Shown here piece by piece: positions 36,076 through 44,359 of a DNA stretch of 64,000 nt. The notes beneath the pieces are model-generated. The model did no database searches, had not been told where the DNA came from, and saw nothing but the letters and a program-made list of their open reading frames with translations. The stretch's first letter is position 1. Each line of letters begins with the position of its first letter. The stretch is from the NCBI GenBank assembly GCA_030749225.1, contig JASMKO010000028.1:47004-111003 (forward strand), given 5' to 3'. The stretch comes from Verrucomicrobiota bacterium. GTDB taxonomy: Bacteria > Verrucomicrobiota > Verrucomicrobiia > Limisphaerales > UBA1096. A program made the position numbers and the translations under genes.

Positions 36076-37488
36076 TTACTTCCGCTTAGTAAGCAGCTTG
36101 GCGTCCTTGGCGAAGCCGGGCTCTCGGGTGCCACTGCCCTTGACCCCGGTCAGGTCGTCGCCGAGATCGACCCGCATCCCCTCGGCCAGCTTGGCCAAGC
36201 GCTTGGCCAGCCCGGGATGCTCGCCGAGCACGTTTTTCGTCTCGCCGATATCGTCAGACAGGTTGTAGAGCGTCGCCGGCTCGCCCTTCGGTTTTTGTTT
36301 GCCCCGGGTAAAGAACAGCTTCCAGTCGCCGCTGCGGACGGCGTGCAATTGGCCGCGCGAATAGAAAAAGAATGCCTTATGCGGCGTCACCGCCCCCTGC
36401 TTGGCCAAGAGCAGCGGGGCGATGTCTTTGCCGTCAATCTTGCGGTCAATCGGCAGGTTGACACCGGCGAAGTTGGCCAGGGTCGGCAGCAGATCCATCG
36501 ATGTCGTCATCGCGTCGCTGCTCGTCCCAGCCGGGATCGCGCCTGGCCAGCGCACCACAAACGGCACCCGGTGGCCGCCCTCCCATGTCGAGCCTTTGCC
36601 ACCCTTGAGCGGCCTGTTGCTGGCGCCATGACGCAATGCGCCACCGTTGTCGGACATGAAAACAACCATCGTCTTTTCATCAAGGCCGTTGGCCTTGAGC
36701 GCCTTCAAAATCTCACCGGTGGACCAGTCGATCTCCTCCGCAGCATCGCCCCATTTGCCGTTGGCCGATTTGCCGGCGAAACGCTCACTCGCGTATTGCG
36801 GCCAGTGAGGCATCGTGTGCGGCAGATAGAGGAAAAACGGCTCGGCCTTGTGACGCTCAATGAACGCGATCGCCTCCCGCGTGTAACGCTGCGTGATAAG
36901 CCGCTGGTCCGGCTCCTCTTCAATCACCTTCTCCATCCGCATAAGTGGCAGCGGCGGGTATAGCTTGGTCGGCCGATCCTTCTGGCCCATGTCATTGGAG
37001 AACGGGATGCCAAAGTACGAGTCAAATCCCTGCCGCGTGGGCAGAAACTCCGGCTGGTCGCCGAGATGCCATTTGCCGACGATGCCGGTGGCGTAGCCAC
37101 GCGCCTTGAGCACCTCGGCGATGGTTGTCTCGTTTGGGTTGAGGCCACGCTGATTGCCAGGGAACAGCACGCCCCTGCCAGTTTCATTTTGGTGCAGACC
37201 GACGCGCTTCGGATAGCAACCAGTCATCAGCGACGAGCGCGACGGGGTGCAGACACCGCTGGTGACGTAAAAGCTGGTGAATTTCCGCCCCTCCGCCGCC
37301 ATGCGGTCGAGGTGGGGCGTGCGGTGCTTCTCCGAACCGAACGGGCCGATATCGGCATAACCCAAGTCGTCGCAGAAAATGATGATGAAGTTAGGCCGCT
37401 CCACCTTGGCCGCCTTGGCCAAAGTCAACACCAAGGCAAGAAGTCCACAAGCAACTCCTAACCGAGACAGAGTTGGAAACGCCTTCAT
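36076..37488 (-). CDS. Secreted arylsulfatase, S1 family (CTPSR)
   Basis: About 470 residues from ATG 37488, with signal peptide (GVACGLLALVLTLAKAAKV). Asp40-Asp41 in IIIFCDDLGYADIG and the canonical formylglycine motif CTPSR (Cys80) are clear, followed by GKWHLGDQPEF, HTMPHWP and SDNGGALR. The frame is open to 37596 but that part has no signal. The propeller gene 35119-36063 lies downstream in an apparent operon. Palindrome copies at 36190 and 36400 are read as LAK. Confidence 0.93.
   Translation of the reverse strand: MKAFPTLSRLGVACGLLALVLTLAKAAKVERPNFIIIFCDDLGYADIGPFGSEKHRTPHLDRMAAEGRKFTSFYVTSGVCTPSRSSLMTGCYPKRVGLHQNETGRGVLFPGNQRGLNPNETTIAEVLKARGYATGIVGKWHLGDQPEFLPTRQGFDSYFGIPFSNDMGQKDRPTKLYPPLPLMRMEKVIEEEPDQRLITQRYTREAIAFIERHKAEPFFLYLPHTMPHWPQYASERFAGKSANGKWGDAAEEIDWSTGEILKALKANGLDEKTMVVFMSDNGGALRHGASNRPLKGGKGSTWEGGHRVPFVVRWPGAIPAGTSSDAMTTSMDLLPTLANFAGVNLPIDRKIDGKDIAPLLLAKQGAVTPHKAFFFYSRGQLHAVRSGDWKLFFTRGKQKPKGEPATLYNLSDDIGETKNVLGEHPGLAKRLAKLAEGMRVDLGDDLTGVKGSGTREPGFAKDAKLLTKRK
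36190..36207. repeat. Overlapping palindrome copy and partial copy
   Basis: CTTGGCCAAG at 36190-36199 runs directly into GCTTGGCCAG (36200-36209). Both are in the sulfatase frame as RLAKRLAKL-type sequence, so two adjacent Leu-Ala-Lys units are encoded. Confidence 0.8.
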
Positions 37489-37568
37489 GAGTCGGCAAAC
37501 CGTTTCACCCCGGAGTCGCCTGGTCAACATCAACCCTGTTAAAGTGGCTTGAAAAACAGGCAATAGCG

Positions 37569-37682
37569 ATGAATCTTGCCCGCGACGTGAAACCATTATT
37601 GATTCTACCGGCCGCCGCCGCTTTGTGGGTGGGGTGTTTGGGAGTCAAAAGGTCATCGTCTTTTCAGCCCAAGCGCACATAA
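37569..37682 (+). CDS. Possible small membrane-associated peptide (37 aa)
   Basis: An ATG-started frame of 37 codons ending TAA six bases before the HpcH gene. The product MNLARDVKPLLILPAAAALW has a hydrophobic N-terminal half followed by VGCLGVKRSSS and a basic tail. The Cys after VG could be a lipobox. No good Shine-Dalgarno is visible. It may be a leader peptide for the operon, a small lipoprotein, or chance. Confidence 0.3.
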   Translation: MNLARDVKPLLILPAAAALWVGCLGVKRSSSFQPKRT

Positions 37683-37688
37683 CCCGTC

Positions 37689-38453
37689 ATGAGTGAACAC
37701 TTCCGACAACGATTAAAGAACGGTGAAACGCTGCTTGGCACCATGGTGACCCTCCCTACGGCTGCTACCGCGGAGATTTTGGCCGACATCGGTTTCGACT
37801 GGCTGTTCCTTGACGCCGAACACGGATCTCTCGAATACAGTGACATTCAGGGCATCCTCCAAGCCGTCGGCGACAAGGTTGCCTGCGTGGTACGCCTTCC
37901 CACCGCCGAGGAGATGCCGGTCAAGAAGGTGCTCGACCTCGGCGCGGCCGGCATCATCGCGCCACAGGTCAACTCCGCCGAACACGCGCGGGACATCGTG
38001 CGCTTCGCGCGCTACTCACCGGAGGGCAGTCGCGGGGTTGGGCTTGGCCGAGCCCACGGCTACGGCATGCGTTTCGCCGAGTACATGGAGACCGCCAACC
38101 ACTCGGTGGCGGTGTTGGTGCAGGCGGAACACATCGACGCGGTCGAATGTATCGAATCCATCGTACAAATCGAGGGGCTCGACGGCATCATGCTCGGTCC
38201 ATACGACCTATCAGCAAGCATGGGTAAGATAGGCCAAATCAACGATCCGGAGGTCACCGGGGCCATCGACCGGATTTATCAAGCCTGCCAATCCGCAGGG
38301 ATTGCCATCGGTTACTTCGGCGTCAGCGCCGAGGCGGTGCGATCCTATATGCAGAAAGGATACAATCTTGTCTTGGCCGGCGTCGACACGATGCACTTGG
38401 GGAAAGCGGCCAGGGACTTGTTGAATGAACTTAAGGAAAAAACAAACTGCTAA
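37689..38453 (+). CDS. HpcH/HpaI-family aldolase
   Basis: A 254-residue TIM-barrel class II aldolase: DIGFDWLFLDAEHGSLEY with the metal-ligand Glu, GDKVACVVRLP, AAGIIAPQVNSAEHARDIV, and the C-terminal GIAIGYFGVSAEAVRSY. These enzymes cleave 2-keto-3-deoxy or 4-hydroxy-2-oxo acids into pyruvate and an aldehyde. It is followed after 24 bases by an amidohydrolase on the same strand, presumably one operon. The sequence is closest in type to 2-dehydro-3-deoxyglucarate aldolase, but substrate is not assignable. Confidence 0.88.
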   Translation: MSEHFRQRLKNGETLLGTMVTLPTAATAEILADIGFDWLFLDAEHGSLEYSDIQGILQAVGDKVACVVRLPTAEEMPVKKVLDLGAAGIIAPQVNSAEHARDIVRFARYSPEGSRGVGLGRAHGYGMRFAEYMETANHSVAVLVQAEHIDAVECIESIVQIEGLDGIMLGPYDLSASMGKIGQINDPEVTGAIDRIYQACQSAGIAIGYFGVSAEAVRSYMQKGYNLVLAGVDTMHLGKAARDLLNELKEKTNC

Positions 38454-38477
38454 CCAACATGAACAACCAATGACCAA

Positions 38478-39725
38478 ATGAGCAAACATCTATTCACAAA
38501 CGTAACCGTACTCGACTGCAGCGGGGACGAACCCTTCAGGGGGGAAGTGCTGGTGGATGGCAATAAGATTGCTGAGGTTGGCAAGGAAGGAAAATCGCTG
38601 CAACGCAACGGAGTTGAGATCATCGATGGAGGAGGCGACACAACACTGATGCCGGGATTGATTGAATCCCATGCCCACCTTAGTATCGACAATGTCGATG
38701 ACTTGACTGCGCTGGGAAGAATTCCCACTGAGGAGCACACCCTGCTCACCATGCACAATGCGGGGATTTACATTGACCATGGCTTTACCAGTTGCATCAG
38801 CGCCGCATCGGCCAAGCCACGGCTCGATGTCGTGATTCGCAACGCCATTGAGAAGGGCGAGATTCCCGGCCCACGCCTCCTGGCTGCAACCCCCTGGTTA
38901 ACCGTCACCAGCGGATTGGGCGATATGCGCACACTGCACATGCCGGAAGTCAAATCGATGGCACTGATGGCGGACGGCCCGGAGGAATATCGCCGACTGG
39001 TTCGTGAACTGATTCGCGAAGGCGTGGACATCGTCAAACTGGTCATTTCTGGAGATACTTTCGTTCCGCACGCCGGTTCAGAAACCACGGTAATGAGCGA
39101 AGAGGAGGTGGCCGCCGCTGCCGAGGTGGCACGCGCACACGGAAAACGCCTCAGTGCCCACGCCCGCAGCGCCGAATCAGTCAAACGCTGTATCCGCAAC
39201 GGCATAAACATGATTTATCATGCCAACTATACCGACGAGGAAACCTTGGACATGCTGGAGGCAAACAAGGACTGGCTCTTTGTCAGCCCCAACATTGGTT
39301 TCACGGCAATTGCCGCCCACGAGGGGTATGATTGGTTCACTGAGGAACAAGTAAAGGCAATGGGCTTTCGGGAAGAATTGGATGGTGCCACCAAGGGGAT
39401 CAGGGAATTGATGAAACGAGGCGTCAGAATCTTGGGCGGTGGTGATTACGGTTTTATGGTCACCCCACACGGTCAGAACGCCCGGGATCTTGATCACTTC
39501 ATCCAGCACTGTGGCATGACAAACATGGAGTCCATCCTCACCATGACAAAGAATGGGGGTGAAGCAATGGACTTGCCCGATCGTTTGGGTCAAGTAAAGC
39601 AGGGTTTCCTCGCGGATCTGCTACTGGTCAAGGGAGATCCCCTAGCCAATCCCAAAGTTCTCCTCGACCGCGACAACCTACGTGTCATCATGAAAGACGG
39701 CCGGTTCCACAAACGATCGATATAA
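38478..39725 (+). CDS. Metal-dependent amidohydrolase
   Basis: A 415-residue amidohydrolase: TLMPGLIESHAHLSIDN contains the HxH motif, DIVKLVISGDTFVPHAGS, KRLSAHARSAESVK with a third His, MIYHANYTDEETL, and the catalytic Asp in ILGGGDYGFMVTPHG. The last 60 residues are the beta-sandwich of imidazolonepropionase-like members (GFLADLLLVKGDPLANP). No signal peptide is seen. It is the second gene of an operon with the HpcH aldolase. The spacing after it (39726-39870) holds no gene or clear terminator. Confidence 0.85.
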   Translation: MSKHLFTNVTVLDCSGDEPFRGEVLVDGNKIAEVGKEGKSLQRNGVEIIDGGGDTTLMPGLIESHAHLSIDNVDDLTALGRIPTEEHTLLTMHNAGIYIDHGFTSCISAASAKPRLDVVIRNAIEKGEIPGPRLLAATPWLTVTSGLGDMRTLHMPEVKSMALMADGPEEYRRLVRELIREGVDIVKLVISGDTFVPHAGSETTVMSEEEVAAAAEVARAHGKRLSAHARSAESVKRCIRNGINMIYHANYTDEETLDMLEANKDWLFVSPNIGFTAIAAHEGYDWFTEEQVKAMGFREELDGATKGIRELMKRGVRILGGGDYGFMVTPHGQNARDLDHFIQHCGMTNMESILTMTKNGGEAMDLPDRLGQVKQGFLADLLLVKGDPLANPKVLLDRDNLRVIMKDGRFHKRSI

Positions 39726-39870
39726 AGTTGCCCTCCATCCAACCATCCCGATACCGGACTTCTATCCATCACAAAGGAATTTTTTGGTTTTTCGTAACTC
39801 ATATGACATTCACCATGTAGATTGCTTTGTGTCGGCCAATTGATTCACATCATCGTGCTACATCGAAGAC

Positions 39871-42800
39871 ATGAAAAAAAATCTCTCCCTTCTTTCTTTG
39901 CTAATTTTACTTGGTGTTACCAATGAGGCCTTCTGTCTTTCCCTAAGCGGTGATGCAGCCAAGGTCGAGCGGCCCGGGCCATCGAACCGGCGTTCTCCGT
40001 TTATCATCTCCGAGATCATGTATCACCCAGCCCCGCAGGAAAGTGGAGTCAACTTGGAGTTTATCGAGATTTTCAACTCGCAGCCGTGGTGGGAGGAAGT
40101 GGGAGGTTTTCGCATAGATGGCGATATTAATTACAGCCTGCCACCCGGAACGCGTATCGAAAAACTAAACTATCTCATCATTGCCTCCGACCCCGAGGCG
40201 GTCAAAAAAGCGTACGGTTTGCAGAAGGTGCTCGGACCGTACACGGGGCGACTCTCCAACGGCGGCGGCCGGTTGCGGATGCGAAACAATCTCGATGCTG
40301 TGTTGTTTGAGGTCAACTACAACACGCGTGCTCCTTGGCCAAGCAGTTCAGATGGCGCAGGGCATTCGCTTACGCTTGCTAGACCGTCATACGGCGAGAA
40401 GGATGCTCGTGCTTGGGCGCAAAGCGATGCCATAGGCGGTTCGCCGGGCAAAGCGGATACACCCGGCAATGAACCGCTTCGCTTGGTTTGCATCAACGAA
40501 ATCAAAACCAACGCCGAAGGCAACACTCCAGCGTTTGTCGAGTTGTACAACCACTCGGCAACGGAGGCAGATTTGTCCGGTACGGTACTAACAGACTCGA
40601 TTGGTGATGAAAAATTTATCTTTAAAGAGGGAATAATAATTGGCGCCGGGGAACAATTAACTGTGTCTTCTGAACAGCTCGGTTTCCCGCTGGTTGATGG
40701 AAAGGGTGTAGTTTGGTTTTTGAATGGCACAAATACCCGAGTGCTCGATGCTATACATTACAAAGCACAACCAAATGGCTTCTCACTGGGCCGCTCGCGC
40801 GATGGCGATGCTCAATGGGATCATTTCGCCAAGCCAACGTTTGGACAAGCGAACCAGTCGCCATTTCAACACGATATCGTCATCAACGAGATCATGTACA
40901 ACCCGATATCGCTCGACTCAGACGACGAATACATCGAACTGCACAATCGCGGCAATAAAACGGTTGAATTGAGCAACTGGCAATTCAAAGACGGCATAGA
41001 TTTTCGGTTTCTGGACGGCACACGCTTGGCTGCCGGAGGTTACTTGGTCGTAGCCAAGAACCGTGCTCAACTTTTGGCAAAACAGAAGGATCTCGACCCC
41101 AATTTAGTTTATGGCGACTACGGCGGGACGTTGTCAAATCGTGGCGAACGGCTTCTGCTCACCATGCCGAAAGAGGTGCTTTCCGACAGCAAGCCGGGCA
41201 CGTTGAAGTCAGTTCGCGTGCCAGTGGACGAGGTGACGTACGGCGATGGCGGCACTTGGGGCAATTGGTCGGATGCCAACGGAAGTAGTCTTGAATTGCG
41301 AGATCCGCACTCGGATAATAGACAGGCGAGCAACTGGGCAGACAGCGACGAAAGCGGAAAATCCGACTGGGTGACAATCTCCGGTGAGGGTTCACCGGAC
41401 AAAACCCGAAGCCACCTTTTTTCAGCAAATTACCTGCAAATGTTTCTGCTAGATCAAGGCGAGTGCCTGGTGGACGACGTTCAAGTGTTCGATGCCAGAA
41501 CCAACGCCAAGCGGGTGCAGGATCCCGGTTTTGAAAAAAAATCCACCTTGGAACTCGTCGGCACACACGATCAATCTGAAATCATCGCCGGTAAAGGCCA
41601 CGATGGAAGCAAGGCATTGCATTTGAAAGCATCCAGTCGCGGCGACACGGAAGGCAATGGCATCTGGCTATCCTTGTCAGGTCGAAATCCAACGAAGATG
41701 CGTATCGAGGCCAAGGCGCGATGGTTACGCGGTCACCCCGAGTTACTGATGCGCACCCGCAACGGAGGCTACGAGGCATTTGGTAGCCTGACGGTTCCGA
41801 CTAATCTGGGCACGCCAACCCTACCGAACTCAATCCAAGTGGAGAATGTTGGCCCCGTGATCACCGGGGTGACTCATTCGCCGGTCTATCCAAAAAAAAA
41901 TCAATCGGCAATTGTCAGTGCGCGAATCACCGATCCGGATGGCTTGTCCAAAGTCACGCTGCAATACCGAATCGACCCAAGCAAAACGACAACTGAAATT
42001 GAGATGACAGACAACGGAACGGCGCAAGACCAAGTCGCCAACGATGGAATCTTCACCGGCCAGTTACCTGCGCAAACCATGGCCAAACTGGTTTGTTTTC
42101 GGATCGTGGCGAAGGACGCACTTGAGAAAGCAAAGACCAGCTCCTATCCAAGCACTGCTACGGCAAGGGAGTGCCTAATCCGCATGGGAACCAACCCAGC
42201 CAAGCTCAACGAGCTGGGCCAATATCATTTTTTGATCAACCGGGACGCATCATTGCAGTGGAGCAAAAACCACAAACGGAGTAATGCTGCTCTACCGGTG
42301 ACGATGGTCTATAACGGTGAACGTGTGATTTACGATGCTGGAATGTATTACGGTGCCGGCTCTTACCATAGTCGCGTGTATTCCGGGCCGACCGGCGCAT
42401 TGTCCGATTACAACGCCACGTTCCCAAGCGACAACCGCTTCATGGGCGCCAAAAAAATTGTGCTGAGCATGCCGGGTGCCCCTTCTGATCGCGTTCCTGA
42501 ACCAACAGCGCAAATTGAACAAGCAGCCTTCTGGTTGATGTACAAGGCGGGTATCACGACCATCCACAGAAGATACGTCAACCTCTATGTCAACGGACGC
42601 AAACGCGCAAAGGTTTACGAGGATACCCAACGTCCCAACCGAGATCTGGTTCGGCAATGGTATCCCACCGCCGGTGGTGAGCTATATAAAATCCAAATGT
42701 GGAAGGAACTCACCAACCCAAAAAGAGGCCAAAACTACCAGTACGAATCCCACCCTGCATTTCTCGGTGGCAATCAGGATAAAAACGGAATTCAGCCATG

Positions 42801-44325
42801 GTATTATCGTTTGAGCTGGTCTCCTCGGGCCTACGACGGTTCCGCCAACCAAATGGCCAACCTGTTCGAACTGGTCAAGCGGATCAACGACACGAAAAAT
42901 CCAGAGTATATACAGCGCCTCGAGAAGGTCGCCAACATGGAACAATGGATGCGTGTATTCGCAGTGGAAAACATTATCTGCAACTGGGACAGTTACGGTG
43001 CGTCCAACGGCCAAAACATGTCCACTTTCAAACCGTCCAAAGGCCGTTTTGAAATGATCCCCTGGGATATTGACCTTGGCCTGGGCAAGGGATCATTCGG
43101 CAGTAACAATCAACTGTTCAGTACCAGTAACCCATATTTCTGGAGCCTGACAGGAGATCCAATTATCAAGAAAATTTACCGTGTCAACCACTTCAAACGC
43201 CACTACCTAAGGGCGGTGCTCGAACTGCTCGACGGCCCGATGAACGGTGATGCATTCAAGGAATACGTCGATAAAAAATACAACGCGCTCAAAGCCAACA
43301 AGCAAACCGTCAACCGACCTACATCGCTCACTTCCTTTATCAAGGGCCGATCCTCCTACCTCCAAAGAACCATCGATCGGCTGGACAACGAGTTTTCTGT
43401 CACTCAGTTGAATGACATTCAAACGGACGAACTCACGGTTACCCTCTCCGGATCGGCACCACTACGGATGCGCTCACTCCAAGTCAACGGCGTGCCGCAG
43501 CAACCTGAGTGGAAAAAACTCACCCGGTGGGAACTGAAACTGCCCGTTGAAGCCACCCAAAAAAACTACACGATCACCGCCATTGGTGGCGACGGTAAGC
43601 CAATCTTGGACGCCTCCCAGTCCGTCGAGGTACACTACACTGGCGATGAACCGTTCCCGCACGAAAGCGTGCATATCAACGAATGGATGGCGTCCAACGA
43701 CACCACGCACATGGACACGGCCGACAACGATTTCGACGACTGGATCGAATTACATAACCGCAGTGAACTACCGGTTGACCTCTCCGGCTGGTGGCTAACC
43801 GACGACAAGACCTCCCCTCGCAAATGGCAATTCCCCGAGGGCGCAACCATCCCGGCCAAAGGCTACCTGCTGATTTGGGCTGATGACGAACCCCTGCAAA
43901 CTGGCGACGAATTCCACGTGCCGTTCAAGCTCACGGCCAATGGCGAATCGATTTTGTTGTTCGATCCCGAGGGCCGCCTGGCCGACGAGGTCATCTTCGG
44001 GCAACAAAAACCGGACGTGGCCATGGGCCGCTCCGACGACAAGGGCGTCCCAACTGCCATGGCTAAAGCCACCCCCGGTGCCAAAAATGAGAGCGTAAGC
44101 ACCGGCCCGACCAAGCCGATTCAGTTGGCGCTCGCCTCAGACAAGCCATTCACCTTCACATTCCACGGTGAGGACGGCTTAAATTACATCATCGAACAAT
44201 CGACCGATCTTCGTAGTTGGCGTGAAGTTCAAACTACCAACGGTAAAGACACTCTCATCCGCCACACCATCCCGCCTGGCCAAGCGGAAATAGCGACCTT
44301 CTTCCGGGTGAGCGTGGAAAATTAG
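39871..44325 (+). CDS. Giant secreted lamin-tail (LTD) and CotH-kinase protein
   Basis: A 1484-residue exported protein with signal MKKNLSLLSLLILLGVTNEA. Lamin-tail domains are recognised near residues 48-170 (SEIMYHPAPQESGVNLEFIE), 208-330 (CINEIKTNAEGNTPAFVELY), 335-480 (INEIMYNPISLDSDDEYIEL) and 1315-1420 (INEWMASNDTTHMDTADNDF). The centre (about 790-1160) is CotH-like: MGAKKIVLSMPGAPSDR and RFEMIPWDIDLGLGKGS. The last 60 residues (FTFHGEDGLNYIIEQSTD) resemble a common C-terminal sandwich. Function is unknown; CotH proteins act as extracellular kinases. Codons are richer in A/T than neighbours. Confidence 0.85.
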   Translation: MKKNLSLLSLLILLGVTNEAFCLSLSGDAAKVERPGPSNRRSPFIISEIMYHPAPQESGVNLEFIEIFNSQPWWEEVGGFRIDGDINYSLPPGTRIEKLNYLIIASDPEAVKKAYGLQKVLGPYTGRLSNGGGRLRMRNNLDAVLFEVNYNTRAPWPSSSDGAGHSLTLARPSYGEKDARAWAQSDAIGGSPGKADTPGNEPLRLVCINEIKTNAEGNTPAFVELYNHSATEADLSGTVLTDSIGDEKFIFKEGIIIGAGEQLTVSSEQLGFPLVDGKGVVWFLNGTNTRVLDAIHYKAQPNGFSLGRSRDGDAQWDHFAKPTFGQANQSPFQHDIVINEIMYNPISLDSDDEYIELHNRGNKTVELSNWQFKDGIDFRFLDGTRLAAGGYLVVAKNRAQLLAKQKDLDPNLVYGDYGGTLSNRGERLLLTMPKEVLSDSKPGTLKSVRVPVDEVTYGDGGTWGNWSDANGSSLELRDPHSDNRQASNWADSDESGKSDWVTISGEGSPDKTRSHLFSANYLQMFLLDQGECLVDDVQVFDARTNAKRVQDPGFEKKSTLELVGTHDQSEIIAGKGHDGSKALHLKASSRGDTEGNGIWLSLSGRNPTKMRIEAKARWLRGHPELLMRTRNGGYEAFGSLTVPTNLGTPTLPNSIQVENVGPVITGVTHSPVYPKKNQSAIVSARITDPDGLSKVTLQYRIDPSKTTTEIEMTDNGTAQDQVANDGIFTGQLPAQTMAKLVCFRIVAKDALEKAKTSSYPSTATARECLIRMGTNPAKLNELGQYHFLINRDASLQWSKNHKRSNAALPVTMVYNGERVIYDAGMYYGAGSYHSRVYSGPTGALSDYNATFPSDNRFMGAKKIVLSMPGAPSDRVPEPTAQIEQAAFWLMYKAGITTIHRRYVNLYVNGRKRAKVYEDTQRPNRDLVRQWYPTAGGELYKIQMWKELTNPKRGQNYQYESHPAFLGGNQDKNGIQPWYYRLSWSPRAYDGSANQMANLFELVKRINDTKNPEYIQRLEKVANMEQWMRVFAVENIICNWDSYGASNGQNMSTFKPSKGRFEMIPWDIDLGLGKGSFGSNNQLFSTSNPYFWSLTGDPIIKKIYRVNHFKRHYLRAVLELLDGPMNGDAFKEYVDKKYNALKANKQTVNRPTSLTSFIKGRSSYLQRTIDRLDNEFSVTQLNDIQTDELTVTLSGSAPLRMRSLQVNGVPQQPEWKKLTRWELKLPVEATQKNYTITAIGGDGKPILDASQSVEVHYTGDEPFPHESVHINEWMASNDTTHMDTADNDFDDWIELHNRSELPVDLSGWWLTDDKTSPRKWQFPEGATIPAKGYLLIWADDEPLQTGDEFHVPFKLTANGESILLFDPEGRLADEVIFGQQKPDVAMGRSDDKGVPTAMAKATPGAKNESVSTGPTKPIQLALASDKPFTFTFHGEDGLNYIIEQSTDLRSWREVQTTNGKDTLIRHTIPPGQAEIATFFRVSVEN

Positions 44326-44359
44326 CCTTTGGCCAAGCGTTGGCTTAATTTGGGGTGGA

